Shown piece by piece: positions 27,805-40,800 of a stretch of 64,000 nucleotides of DNA. The notes below the pieces were generated by a model, which was given only the letters and a program-made list of their open reading frames with translations, searched no databases and had not been told where the DNA came from. How positions within the stretch are numbered: position 1 is the stretch's first letter; every line of letters begins with the position of its first letter. Both the position numbers and the translations under genes were made by a program. The stretch comes from Cystobasidium ongulense (Eukaryota; Basidiomycota; Cystobasidiomycetes; Cystobasidiales; Cystobasidiaceae): positions 496,001-560,000 of the forward strand of contig BQUP01000006.1 of the NCBI GenBank assembly GCA_022835595.1. Direction: 5' to 3'.

Positions 27805-28208
27805 GCGGGCATTGCTTGCTGGGTGGTCGTATCGCGGATGCTTGCTTGGATGGATGGAAGTAGAGAGGCGAGGTGCGTGATTGTGGTCAGTAGATATGGC
27901 AGGCAGTCCGTATAAAGTGGAATGGAGAAGCTTCCAAGCAGGTGGATGGATTGCGCATTATCGGGTACGCTGATTCACTCCTACACACAGTTCCTTACTG
28001 ATTTCTCTCTCTAAAGTCACCCACCCGCTTGCCACGCTGTTCAAGCTCGACTGGAGCGCGTCTTTCTCTGTTTGCTCTTTGCATCCATACAACCACCGTC
28101 AACAGGACAAGCAGGCGAGACACACGCTGGAGAGGCAGGAGACAGAGTGAGAAGGGCAGAGAGACCGCGGATTCACCCAGCAGCAACACCCTCCACCCGT
28201 CGCCCAGC
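27805..28208. other. Divergent promoter region IRE1 / CHS7
   Basis: About 400 bp between the start codons of two ER genes. Contains both promoters. I see no clear UPR element by eye. Pyrimidine-rich tracts precede each start. Confidence 0.45.
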
Positions 28209-29643
28209 ATGGGCTTCAGCTTTGGCAACTTCGACAAGATCTGCGAGACGGCCGCACTCATACCATGTGCCATGCTCGCAGACAGCAGTGGTACAAGCAT
28301 CGAGCCCGTGTGCTACGCTCGCAACGTAGAGATCAACGGGACCATCCTGTTCCAGCCGGGTGAGTGCACTTGACTTGCTTGGGTCGAGGCATTCGTCCCA
28401 TTCTCCAAAACAGACCTCGAAGGCGCATGTCATCGCGCTGCTCTGGAGGGGATGGAGCAACAGGGCATTCGATACACACTGCCTACAACTGCTAATGCAT
28501 GCTTTGTAACCCTCTCTCTTGCATGTCTTTCATTTCCATCCACTCCAGCCGTTCTCATCGCGCACATCGCTGCAATCGTAATGACAATAATCATGATCAT
28601 GCACATCCGCTCAAAGTACACAGCAGTGGGAAGGAAGGAAATGGTCTTCTTCTTCTATCTCTATGCTCTGCTAGAGCTGCTTGGCATCTTTCTCGACACC
28701 GCTATCATACCCTTCAGCTCGCCTGTCTATCCGGTGAGTGTGTCACCTTTGAGGAAAGGACGCGAAGGTCCAGCCAGCTCAACAGGTCTCAAGCTAGACG
28801 GCATGCTGATGCCACGTACTCTTCATTCTTGTCAACTCATTAGTGGTTCGCAGCAGTGCATACCGGCGTCATGTGTACCCTTGCATGGGCACTCATGCTC
28901 AATGGCTTTGTTGGCTTCCAGTTTGCTGAGGACGGTACGCCTCTCAGCATGTGGGTGAGTGACAGAAGAGCATTCCTTACGTAGTGGGCATGCTTACTGA
29001 GTCTCGTTCGAAAATGCAGAGTCTACGCCTAACATCCCTCGCCGTCTTCTTGGTCACTGGTTTCATCGCCGTAGCAACGTTCAAGAACATCGCGGGTCTT
29101 TCAAACACCAAACCTATCGCATTATGGATAGTCTACTACGCATTCACAGCAGTCTGCATAGTTCTCTATGTCGTCTCGCAGCTCATCCTCGTCATTCGAA
29201 CACTAGACGATAGATGGCCAATTGGCGATATAATTTTCGGAGTAGCTTTCTTCGTAGCTGGACAACTCTTGATCTACGCTTTCTCAACTCAAATATGCGA
29301 CGCTATCAAACATTACCTAGATGGATTATTCTTTGGTACTCTATGTACTTTGTTAGCTGTGATGATGGTTTATAAATACTATGATACGATTACAAAAGAA
29401 GATTTGGAGTTCTCAGTTGGATCAAAACAAAATGTTTGGGAAGTCAAAGAATCATTACTTGGACCAAATGCAAGTGCTGGATTCGGCTTGAATGGCGCAC
29501 AATACGATGAGGATGTTGGAATGCAACAACAGCAACAGCAGCAGTTTAGTCATCCTATGCCTCAGTATTCTCATCCTTCTGCCGCTTCGAGCTATCAAGG
29601 GTATGGAATGCAGGGATATCCTCCTAGTAAAGGGTCGTATTGA
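28209..29643 (+). CDS. CHS7: Chitin synthase export chaperone CHS7
   Basis: Polytopic ER protein needed for export of chitin synthase (Chs3 in yeast) from the ER. Exons 28209-28359, 28549-28733, 28844-28954, 29020-29643; 356 residues. Landmarks: [40 protein letters not shown], then [60 protein letters not shown] and [20 protein letters not shown], with about seven membrane segments. The Gln-rich tail after residue 300 is variable. The first intron is long (189 nt) compared with about 55 nt elsewhere. An acceptor at about 28413 would be in frame and add 45 residues; family alignment favours the later acceptor at 28548. Confidence 0.94.
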
Positions 29644-30004
29644 GGTCAGCTAGTAGGCGTATAGACCTCACATGGACAATCTTACGACACACACTTTTCA
29701 TGAACGAATTACGAGCTCAGTCAAAACGAGAAGAGGCTTCAGAATCGGCATACTTCCACTCTCCCTCAACTCGACGAACAGCATCACCATAGCATTACAG
29801 TCTTTATCGATGTTTTAGGATTAACTCCAGCTCTAATGTAGTAGTATTGTAGACAAACCTTTCGTACTTATACCATGTCTGATGTTGTTTCTTCGTAATT
29901 CTATGCGAGCTAGGCTCTTGACTTGAGATTATATCACCAGACGGGACCGTTACAAACTTGATTCTTAACACTGTTTATCATAATGCTGACGTTACACTGT
30001 CGCC
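29644..30004. other. Convergent intergenic CHS7 / NRK1
   Basis: About 360 bp of 3' flanking sequence, AT-rich toward 29820-30000. No gene recognised. Confidence 0.4.
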
Positions 30005-31122
30005 TCACATCGAAGGAGAACTGCTGTGCGCCCATATACTCGCACAAGCACGATCTACCATCTCAGTCATATCTATCTGATCAGCCTCTAACAAATCAAT
30101 TCCAATATCATCCTTTATACCTCCATTCTCTACATCTCCCTCAACAAACAGCTTAGAATGCGAATCAACATAAGCTGGCCAAACGATATTATCGAAACAA
30201 CCAGGAGGATCTTTCCAAAAAGATTCATCTGAAATACGTTCATTCCTTTCTGATCTCCTTTTATTAATTGTTGATCTTGATGAACGGACTAGGAGGCGTA
30301 CGTCTAATAGAGAATGAATAGATGGATGCCAGTACATTAGAAAACCTTCAATTAGGATGTACTTTGTATTTGATGCTTCTGAGGATGATTTAAAGGTTTC
30401 TTTCCATTTGTTTGTGCTTTAGGGAGGAATACACATGTCAATCAGTACGTTATAGAATCCCTTATGGCCGTATGTCAAAGTTTTTGTATGGAACGCCACT
30501 ACTGAAGTTTGGAATATCCTTACATTTCATGGCTGATAGGAACAGGCGTCAATAGATTCAAATGCTCGTGAGAACGTTTCGATTCATCCAAAGCATCGCC
30601 TTTCTTTGTAGCTTGTAAGTCATCAATGAAACGCTGCCACTCTATTGCTGTTGGAGCTGCATCCCAATCGCGAATGTGATGCTTTGGATGGAATGGTATC
30701 AACTCTTCGGCCTGTCAAGATAGGCAGCATGAGCATCAGACAACGTCAGTGTGCTTGAAGCGAGACTCCAGCTCCAAATTCCGAGCTATTGCTTGCCAGG
30801 CTTAGTACTTACCGGAGCATAATCATCCTGGTATCCAATTCCAAGAGTCAGCAAGGCAAGAAACAGCAGTGGAGCAACCATGGCAAGGGGCTACGAGAGA
30901 GTGATTGCTCACCTGATGGACAAGGTAGCTCTGAGGCAATATGGAAGCCAGATGTTTCGCCAGCGTTGTTTTCCCTGAACATGACGCGCCTCTGTGCAAT
31001 GCAGCATCAACCGTAGATAAGTCACAGTGAAGAGCATGCAATGCAAGCTTCAGTCGAGCTCGAGCGTGCGTGTATCATGATCAAGCCTACCCTATGCCGA
31101 CCAGGACGATTTCACTGGTCAT
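30005..31122 (-). CDS. NRK1: Nicotinamide riboside kinase
   Basis: Phosphorylates nicotinamide riboside to NMN with ATP, feeding NAD salvage; P-loop kinase of the uridine-kinase-like fold. Exons 31122-31091, 30991-30913, 30827-30813 (15 nt), 30711-30524, 30416-30005; 241 residues. Motifs: MTSEIVLVGIGGASCSGKTT (Walker A across the first junction), SYLVHQDDYAPAEELIPFHP, IRDWDAAPTAIEWQRF, KYILIEGFLMYWHPS and RLLVRSSRSTINKRRSER (lid region). A 15-nt exon coding DDYAP is very small, but phase and family alignment (HQDDF followed by P) support it. Diverges from LSM2. Confidence 0.9.
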
Positions 31123-31707
31123 TGTACGCATGCAAGATGAGAAACGTCTTGAACCGCTGAAAGACATGATGAAAAAAAAGTATTGGGATTATTACTTTGC
31201 AGCAGACCACCAGGACGCGTGTGCTGTAAATCCACCAAGGCTCATGGGTACAGTTTGGACAAAGCACTAAACTATAGCTGTCGAGACGAACCGCCTCTGA
31301 CCCTCATGAATACTACGCATGTTGACGGCATAATATCGAAACTCGCCCCGCGGATGTATAAGTGACAGTCAATGAGCTTGCAAATGCTACAAGTCTTACA
31401 CTGCGATATAGGATGTGAGTACTGGAAAGCCCATGGTATACTCTCAACGCTGGGATCATTGGCTGCGCGCAGGAAGAATAGACCAGCATTTCAATGTCAT
31501 TGTGCGGTTGCTGCAGTCGACACATATGGCGAGTATTGCATACAGCCATTATTAGGACAGTCTTGCAGATAGACTGCATCGTTCCTGCTCGAGTCACATC
31601 ATGTTGCTCGTCCGACGGAATTGACACAGAAGAAAAGAACGAACTGCTCGCTGTTTGCAGCTTGACCGACTTGCTTCTTCACTTTCCAGACGCAATCGAA
31701 GGGCAAC
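31123..31707. other. Divergent region NRK1 / LSM2
   Basis: About 585 bp holding both promoters. No further gene recognised. Confidence 0.4.
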
Positions 31708-32434
31708 ATGGTGAGAAGCACACGACGCCATGCACGATACAGAACGACAGACGGTTGACTGACTCGTTGCTGCGTCTATTCTGCTTGTCGGACCCGCTCA
31801 GCTTATCTTCAGCGTCCTCAAGTCGCTTACAGGCCAGCCCGTCACGGTAGAGCTCAAGAACGACCTTTCAGTGTCTGGTACTCTTCGCAGCGTGGATCAG
31901 TGAGCTTCATCATTGCAATGGCCTGCTGGCCTGCTTCTGTGCGTCGCTGATCGCCATGCATCTTGCGCCCGTCGCCCATCCAGATTCCTGAACATCAAGC
32001 TCGATGGAATCACAGTACAACAGCCAGAACGTTATCCTCACCTTGTATGTGGTCCATGCATGTACAGTCATCTGAGGTATACTTAAGCTCTCTGTTCCCT
32101 GCTGCCCACCACTCTACGATACGACCTACGTCTCATACGCCTGTCTGCAATCGCATGAATCGCATACCCAACGGGTACGACTCACCTCGACATGGCATAC
32201 ATCGCACACTGCATGAACAGCTCGCCGTAAAGACAATGTTCATCCGTGGAAGTGTCGTCAGATACGTACAGCTACCGAAAGCGGCAGTCGATACCCAACT
32301 TTTGGAAGATGCTACAAGAAGAGGTATGTCTGACTTTATATACACTATGATACTCTGTAGCGCAGACCGCAGGCTGACGCACTGCATGTCCAACCTCCGT
32401 TTCTGCAGAGGCTGCCAATCAGAGCAAGCGGTGA
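31708..32434 (+). CDS. LSM2: U6 snRNA-associated Sm-like protein LSm2
   Basis: Second Lsm-ring subunit in this window, partner of LSm5 in both the Lsm1-7 and Lsm2-8 rings. Exons: 31708-31710 (the ATG alone), 31802-31899, 31984-32044, 32221-32323, 32409-32434; 96 residues. The product reads MLIFSVLKSLTGQPVTVELK, NDLSVSGTLRSVDQFLNIKL, DGITVQQPERYPHL, KTMFIRGSVVRYVQLPKAAV, DTQLLEDATRR and EAANQSKR, a full-length match to the LSm2 pattern with both Sm motifs. The first coding exon consists only of the start codon followed directly by donor GTGAGA; a partner acceptor CAG at 31799-31801 restores MLIFSVLKSL. Without it no in-frame ATG exists. Confidence 0.92.
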
Positions 32435-32915
32435 CAGACTCGACGTGCTGCCATGTTTTGTGCACCTAATATTGTGATACTCACCTATACCAAAAAAGAA
32501 AGAAAGCATCAAAACTCCACATTACGCGCCTTGTTACGCACGCGCACGTTGGCAAATTCCTGATTAGTCTTTGTGCTCAAGCTAGACTTCTCTCTTTGCA
32601 CCGTTCAGATCACCGCACTTCTACTAACCGGATTGTCTACGTACATGCCGCGAATTTTGAAGTCTGTGAATGGCAGAAGAAGGATATAGGTGAAGTACAC
32701 ATGTCCAAGAGTATACGGCTACAAAGTGGTAATGAAATATTGTGCGTTTGTACTTTACGCGGAACGGATCTTCTATGGGGGTTCACAACAAGACTTTGAC
32801 GGAAAACTGGCACAAGCCTTGCAAGCAACAAGAACGCTGGCATATCGCTGTAAAGCGCCAGGACGAAAGAAGTGAAAAGATAGCAGAGGAAAGCACCCAG
32901 CGGATGTCTTTGCCT
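32435..32915. other. Convergent intergenic LSM2 / ankyrin gene
   Basis: About 480 bp. No coding or RNA signal recognised. Confidence 0.4.
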
Positions 32916-35900
32916 CTATCGGAAAAGCTTGCCGAGTTTAGACCCAAATTTAGCTTTGGTAGGCGAGGGTGCTGCCTCTCCACCCGCCTTCTGCTCGATG
33001 TGAAATTTGGGGGCCATGACAGTCTCTAGGCGAAGAAGCTGAGGAGGCCGTGGAGTCTGTTCATCCAGTACATGAGATGCATCCGGTGACGCTGACGTAG
33101 ATGGTGGATCTGAACGATTATATCGATGTCTTGATCCAATGGTAATTGTCGAACTACCGCCATGCCCATGATGTCTCACGCCAGATCGAGGTTCGCTTAC
33201 AAGCGATGAATTCGCGCTGTCGGTGGGTTCACTACCGGGTCCAGCAACGACGTGATATACAGGAGGAAACCGCTCCCTCTCTCTTTCGCCAGAAGACCGG
33301 GGTGACATGTAGCCAGGGCTGATGGAGCGCACTCGAGGCGACTTCTTGATGGACAGATCTGAACCACCAGACTGCTGCGGAGGAGCTAAGTACCCACGAG
33401 ACAGCGAGAGATTCGACGATGGTTTATTACGCAGCCCTGGTTCAGCTGGGTGCGCCATCGCAGACACCGCGGGACTTTGTGGTATGCTGGGCAGGCGCTC
33501 GTGAGAAGGACTTGTTGTCTCGTTAGATACGACTGCGAGACATAGTCAGCAAGAGATGATCTAAGCCTGCACGTCGTTGCGTTACTAACCTCTCATCAGC
33601 GGCTTGCCGCTGCTTGTGATGGTACTCGTTGAAGGGGTGTGCCGGTGCCCTCCAATATTGGTGCCAGGTCGATTCAGAGGTACCTCGTAAGGCGAGACCA
33701 TTCTATGCGTCCACAATTTCTGCTGTTGCACCACACTCGAGGGCGGGTCATGCTTTTCCCTAGCCCTCTGGCCTTTTGACACTGGCATGTTCGTCCTCGT
33801 TTCCTTGCCCAGGATCTCCCAGCTATATTTGGCACTAGCTGGAGGCTCTGGAATAGTAAGAGCAATTCGTTCATGGGGATTCTGACGATATCGCTCGGCA
33901 TCTTGAAGTTCTCGTTCGATAGCTAAAGAATCACCATACGCTGCCAATTGCTGAGATAGAGACGGTCGCCGCGCTGAACTGCCTTGTGATGTCTCGGACG
34001 GATCATAAGAGAGTAGTTCCTCCTCTTTCCTTTTGACCATATGCTGAGCCTGCGCGTGAGTTACGCTTGTGCCTTGACTGACACCGGCGGCAGTACCAGG
34101 AGGAGATGATATCAAACTGGTCGCTGTGGTAGAAGCTGATGGATGATACTTGAACGACGCTTGCGAACCAGCTAAAAACCGTTGAAGAAAAGTCAGCTTT
34201 GGAAGAGCGCTCAACGGGGTCACCGATCCTTACTAGGTGAAGAGGAATAATCGAAACCAAAGAAGCGATGGTGCTGACCTCCTGATTCCCCGACTGAGCC
34301 ACTTCTGCTGGTCCGCGTGTCAGTCGTGGTAGAGTCGCTTCGCTGTGCACGAGTGACCGATTTCCAGTGACCATCGGCATCACCAGTTGTATGGTGCTGC
34401 TGAAAGCTAGAAAGTACTGCAGGAGACGGATATTGTGGACTGCTTGTTCCGGTAAGATTGAGATGAGGTATGGGGCCGGTACTCGATCCGGCACTGTCGA
34501 CTCTCGCTCGACTACCAGCGCGCGACCTTGTCGAGAAGGGAGCTTCTGCATTCGGTGGGAACACGTCTTCGCTTTCACGTCTTCCATTGTGGTCTACCTC
34601 GCTTCGTCCTTGCGAGTTGCTTCGGCTAGAGACTGCGTGCTCGTTGTTCGACAGCCTAAGCTGTTGTTCCGGTGATTCCTGAACATCAGGCAAGCTAGTC
34701 GCTGGTCGTATAGACCCTGTACCATCGCTTATAGTCCGCGCATGCCGATTGGCACTTGTGCTGAAAACTTGAGCTGATCGACCATGAGTACTGGACGGAG
34801 GAGACACTGCTCCCGAAGACTCGTTGGCTGACTGCCTGGGTGAAGCCATTGTTGGTGTCCCTCGATTGTACCCGTCTTCACCTCCTTGGGAAGTGGAGCC
34901 ATCTCTGACCGTAGGCCTGCGGATTATGAGTGCAGGTGGAACGAGCGTGTTGTTCTCATAATGGCTTTCATTTGAGGTTTCAGCATCACTTGAACCACCT
35001 GCGGATCTCGATTGATGCGAAAGACTTCTATTATCTGGATCCGGTGATGAGACTGTGTAATTCGTTGTATTTGTCAAGGTGCTAGTGGCAGTAGACAATT
35101 GACTTGACTTCCGAGGTCGATAAAAACCTGGTCGCGCAGTGTTATTGTTGTGAGCTGCTGAGATTGCTGCTTTACTGAAGAAAGGTTGTGTTGAAGAGGA
35201 TGGAGGCGCGGGAATAGGTTGAGGGATGACGACGGAGCCAGTAGATGAATGCGCGTTGAGCGTCGGCCGAGCAATATAGCCGGAGTGACCGGGCTCAGTT
35301 TCCAAATTGGTGAAAGTCGTTTGCGTAGGTGGGGCAGTCATTGGATAGTTGAAGAGTGAGCGACTATCCTGCCCACGGGCCACATAACTGATATTACTAT
35401 GACTAGTAGCTGCACTAGAGGCGCTTCCAGCTCGACTTCGCATGCTGGTAAAGCCTTCTATACTTGTTCTCCTATTGTCTTGGTTGCCGGTGCCCGGCCT
35501 TGAGGGTGGAAGTGGAAGACCCGAGAACGGGTACTGTGGTTGACCATTCTCATTATCTGAATATTGATCCGCGCGCAGAAACATGTCTCGCTCGGCTTGT
35601 TCCAGCTCATCGTCGCCTGTGAAGAACGTCGATGCTGCTGGAGACAGAGGCTGGCTGTTGTAGCTTTCCGCGCTCTTCTCCTTGTTGTGCTGATGACTTT
35701 TGAAGAGCCCGCTTAAACTTGTCTTGCTGCTTGAACGGCGCGGACGAGCAAGATGATATGGATCGTGGTCTTGACTCGAAGCAGAGCCGCCTCGACTGCC
35801 GAGACGGCTGCTATTCGAGTGCGAGGTCAGACCCAGAGCAGATTTGATAGACTGTGATGGGTGCGCGGCTTTTTCAAATACTGACGGCAGAGATGGCCGA

Positions 35901-37085
35901 CGAGATTTGTCGAGATTTACGACATGGTGGATTAGAGGTGCATTCGGATGATTTTGTATATACTTCGCTAGAGCTTTCGATGGATTTTGCCTGAGAGCCA
36001 CTGGAGGTTGTGCGAATGACGATGCCAGTGCGTATGGTGGTGATTGGGAATTGGATGGAGGTCCTGCATTGTTCGAGGGATTGGGAGAATGCGAAAGCGG
36101 CAGTAGACCACCTAAGTTGGGATTTGAAGCTGCTTTTGCTAAACTCTTGCCTTTGTTCGATATACTGTCCAAGGACGGCTTGGAAAGCAGCTTTCGTCCG
36201 GTCGTGCTGGCGACGCTATGTATGGATGCTGCCGAAGAAGCGAGTTTGCCACCGCTGTACCCACTGCCGCTTGCTGAAGGCGGCGAAGAGTAGAGCTCGT
36301 TGCCAAGATACTGTCTATAGCCGCCCGCTTCAGAATGGTTATCTGTGATATTCTGGTCTTGCTTCCACAACCTGAAGACAGTGACGACGTTGACATGTCC
36401 TGCTTCGCGCGCGAGATCTTCGGGTGTAAGGCCGTGCTTCTCGGTTGCATCGGGGTTAGCCCCGTGAGAAAGCAGCAAGGACACGATGTGGGCGTGCCCG
36501 TTTGCAGCTGCAAAGTGAAGAGGCGTAGATCCAGCTGCGCCGATGCTGCTTATTGCTTTCGACCGGTCTGCGTTGTACTTGCGCGGAAGTCTAATACAGT
36601 AGTATGACGAGCGGAGAGTATAGGAAAGATCAGCCTGGATAGATTGTTAAGTTGATGCAAGAAAACGGCCTACCTCGCAGCATTGACATCGGCTCCAGCA
36701 TCTATGAGCATCTGAACTACCAAGTCATTGCCTGAGCTGGCTGCAATGTGTATTGGCAGGACTCCGTTGAGTACGCTATTGACCGGCTGGCCGTGCATGA
36801 GGGCATACTTGACGAGACCTGGAAAGCATGGCTGCATTAGCGAGACTCATCCAAGTAGCTTGGAGCGTGTGAGAGTACTGACCAACATTGCCATTAGCTG
36901 CTGCTGCATGAAGCTGCAAGTCCGGGCTGCATGCACACACATGCCGATGGACAACGGGTGGGATGGTCGATAGCGGATCATCGTCAGCAATAACAGACAG
37001 CAAGGCGGATCACATCAACTCACTAGTCGGCAGTCACGCCATACTTTGCTTCAGCCTTGTGGACCGCTCTGGCTGAGGGCGCCAT
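32916..37085 (-). CDS. Large ankyrin-repeat protein with serine-rich disordered body
   Basis: Exons 37085-37024, 36926-36883, 36818-36674, 36590-34234, 34171-33590, 33532-32916; 1268 residues. Residues about 20-150 form roughly three ankyrin repeats: DLQLHAAAANGNVGLVKYAL, GVLPIHIAASSGNDLVVQML, GSTPLHFAAANGHAHIVSLL, each with the TPLHxAAxxGH-type turn. The remaining 1100 residues are Ser/Pro/Gln/Asn-rich and low in complexity, with many possible Ser phosphorylation sites, and end in a more ordered basic stretch (SPTKAKFGSKLGKLFR). No catalytic domain seen. Probably a scaffold or signalling adaptor; function unknown. The sixth exon carries the final 205 residues and is well framed. Confidence 0.82.
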
Positions 37086-37868
37086 TGCTTGCTTGCCTAT
37101 TACTTGCTGGATATGGGCTCGCTGTCTGTCTTTCCCGTGATGGCTTCAAGATCGAGAGTGGCCTGGGAACCGCAATCCACTCCACGACCTGCTGGAAGCT
37201 TGATGGGGCTTCTGACGGGTATTTGCTGATGTGTCACTCCTGCTGCTCCTTCAGAAGCAGCTGCTCATCGCCATCGAGTATCCGTACGGTCTTTCTTGCT
37301 GCTCGCTCTCGCGCTTGTCCTCCAAACGCGTTTATAGCTTGACTCTCGTTCTCTGGCTGACCGGGAATGCCGGGATGCGACGCTGGCTCGCTCGCTTCTA
37401 CTCCATCCAGCAGTTGCGTTTGAGTTATCACTATCTAAGCTGTAAAGTGAGGTCGTCAGGTTGCACGCTGCGTTGGGGCTGACCAAAGGATGGGCGGTCA
37501 TAAGCAACGGCAAGACTGTCAGGCAATGGTTGCGAGGCAGAGGTCGTCTGCGTCACGAACTGGCCAGCTTGCAGGTTGTATGGCTGCTTGAATTTCAATA
37601 CACACATGCATTGCACCTGCTTGCGGCTTTGTATACGAGACGCGCGCATCCTGGCAAGCCGCCACCACTGACAATGGTAGTGATCTACGAGTTTGAAAAC
37701 GATGCTTGTCATTATTCACAGAGTGTTCTGCCTACTGCTAGTCTAATATTCTACAGAAGGATAATGTTTGTTGAGTTGGTAAAGTTATAAAGAAGCTAGG
37801 TTACAGCTGTTTCTATGTTGGGTGCGCTGGACAATACTATAACTCGCGCTTATTGGTATAGCCAAGTA
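37086..37868. other. Intergenic upstream of ankyrin gene
   Basis: About 780 bp: promoter of the ankyrin gene and 3' region of the ELL-like gene. No gene recognised. Confidence 0.4.
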
Positions 37869-40800
37869 CTATTTGACTCTAGTCATTCCGCTACTATTAT
37901 TACGTAAACTTCCATTCCTGCCGTCCCTCCTGACATCATCATACTGCCACAGACCAATTTTGATCCTCTCCAACTCTTTTGAACGTTCATTGACTTCTTC
38001 CACCATTCGTGAAATTTCTTGCGGTGAGTGATCCAGAGAAGGAGTCACACCCCGTATGGCCGGCTTTAGGATACTCTCTTTCATTCTCTCCAATCGCGTG
38101 TACAAGCGCATATAAGCAGGATATAATTTTTCCTGAAATTCGGTAGAATATCGAATGAAATCCGCCTCATCTGTGATTCGTAAAGGGCCTTTCACTTTGG
38201 GCCTGTAGACGAGCTGATAGATATCGTCAACTTGAATGACGTCCATCGGGGCATGTGAATTTGGCGTATTTGCTCGTGAGGCACTTTGACTCCTAGGTGG
38301 TACCGAATCAGCCCTTCCTTTCTGCAATTCAGACATTCTGCCCTTCTTGGTAAAGCTAGGCAAGCCGCCCTTGCTAATGACTCTCGCCTTATCAGATGCT
38401 ATTGCCAAACTTCCGATAACAGGCTTAGTATCATTCGAACGTCCTCTAGTATCCTTCTCTTGCCTGATATTGATATGCTGAGCAGCAGCGGCTGTCGGGG
38501 GAGAAGGCCGGTATTCCCCTTCCTCCTCCTCTGCTTCCCCATCTTCCTCAGATCCCGTCGTAGTAGAAAGCGGTGAAGGTGCACTGCTTCCTCCATTCAG
38601 CTTTTTCTTCTTGTTAGCGGCAGAAGAATCACTCAAATATGCAATAGTGCCACTTGATGCCGGTGGATCTTTCCTCTTTACAGGACCGCTACTGTCCGAA
38701 CCAATCTTCAAAGGTCTGGAATTAGGTGATTTTGAATTTCTAGCAGAATTACCACTTGGGAAATGAGACACGATAGGACTTGCACCAGGTGTAGAGTGGC
38801 CACTAGGTAAATGATTCGAATGAGACTGGGGCAACGAAGGCGGTGGATGCAGTGAAGACGGTGATTTCGGAATGTTGGGCATTACTCCCGTTATCGGGTT
38901 CGCAGGTAGCCCGATAGCTGATAACGAAGGCCGCAGAGATCGCGCGGGTGATATATCCTTCTCCAATGTCATTGCTGCTGGCGGTAAGGGTGAGGGAGGT
39001 TTGGTCGGCGATGGATAGAGATTCACTTGTCGGCTGAATGAAGGGGAGACTGGAGGTTTAGCAGGCAGTGGGTGCGAGCCAGGTGAGGGGAGAGGGGAAG
39101 GTGCACGAGAGGAAGGTTTGGAGACGGCATCGACAGAAAGGTTAGCTGGTGCCCCAACGCTCGGCTCGTTCCGCACTTTCCCTTGCTCAGGCTTTACTGC
39201 CTGCTTCGTAACAGTAGGTGGAGGCGAAGGAGGTCTACTCGTGGATGCTGATGAAGAGGAAGAGGTGCCAGAATCCGAAGGTATTGTTGGAACAGCGACA
39301 AGACTGGGCGAAGCCTTAGGCGATATTTTTGGCACAGGTCTAGACAATCTCGATCCTCCCGATGTCTTAGCTACCGTCTTCGGACCACCAACAGCTCTTC
39401 CGGGACTAGAAGCTCTTGAACTGGGTGCAGAATCGGGCGAAAGTCGCTTCGATATGGACGACACTTCTGCTGCTGTACCTCTAGCCGCTTTGGGCGTTTC
39501 TTTATCGGAACTCTCAGAAGCAGAAGTCGAAGATTCTACAGGCGCATGTCTTGCTGTGAGTGAGCTTTGCCTTACTATTGGCTTTGAGACATTCTTCGAT
39601 AATTGCTCAACTGGGAAGTGCGTCTTAATAGGCGATTGAATCCTGACTGCCAGTGGTGCATCGTCTTCTTCACTATCAGACGATGCAGATGCTAAATCAT
39701 CAGTATCTACTTTCATTTGATGGAACTGTCGTCTTGCAGGTGACCCTGGCAGAGGTGCCAGCTTTAGTTTGTCTACTGTAATGGACGCAAGCGCGGGCTG
39801 AGTTGCCGTTGCATCCGTTTCTTCTGTATCGACGGATCTATCTGTAACCCTGGTAATCGTAGACGATGCTGCTTCCGTGCTTGGAGAGGTAGCCCTGACA
39901 TCGGCTGTCACAGATTGCAGCAAATGACTCTTCTTCATTAGCCCTTTGGCAGCTTCATTGGCTATTAAGCGGTTGGGTGGACGAGAAGTTGTAGATGTTT
40001 GGGCTGATATTAAGCCTAGAGATGGATTTTGTCGTGTAGATATTCCAGCTGGTGAAGATGCTCTTTTAGCTGGAATAGCACTAGCACGCAGGAGATTGGG
40101 TGCTGACAAAAGTGTTAGATTGAAAAGCGCGATGCGAAATGACATCGACTTACCAGATTTGCCAGAGCTTTTCTTGCCTTTCCCGCCAGATGAGGAGAAT
40201 CCATCATCCTCAACAATCACGATCTTTCTGCTTTCTTTCTCCTTTTGCATTTGAGCGTTCCTTTCGCGTAGTCTTTCACCCATGCTTGCTGGTGTTCTTT
40301 CTTTCGGCGGTATGGTATCATTGTGGCGAATGCTTGTAGAAGGACCGACTTCGTATTGCTCGCGTACATCAGTTGCTGCAAGCTGTAGCGACGATGAAGT
40401 TGTTAATTTGCTCGAGGGTTGTACTACAAGCTCTGTTGCTTTGGTTCGAGTTTGGTTCTTATTGACAGGTCTGACCAAAGGGTAGCTATTGTCGCCAAGG
40501 TTGAGAGCCTGCAGGTATTAATTGGTTGCATGATGCAACGGGCCGGCGCATCAGCGTGTAATAAGAGTAAGCAGGACTGGAAATGAGATGCCTACAATAG
40601 GTGTGGGCGTGGGTGATCTGCTCCCGCTGGCACTTGCATTTCCTTTGCTCGTGCTCGTCGCGCCTGCAGCTGCCAGTTCAAGCTGGAATGCAGCATTGCC
40701 CGGCTGAGCAGCTCTAAGCTGTTGAAGAAGCTCGTCGGACAGGCGGACAAAGATGGCTCTAGGAGGTTGTGAGCCTGAGCTAGTGGAAGCCTGCTGGCCG

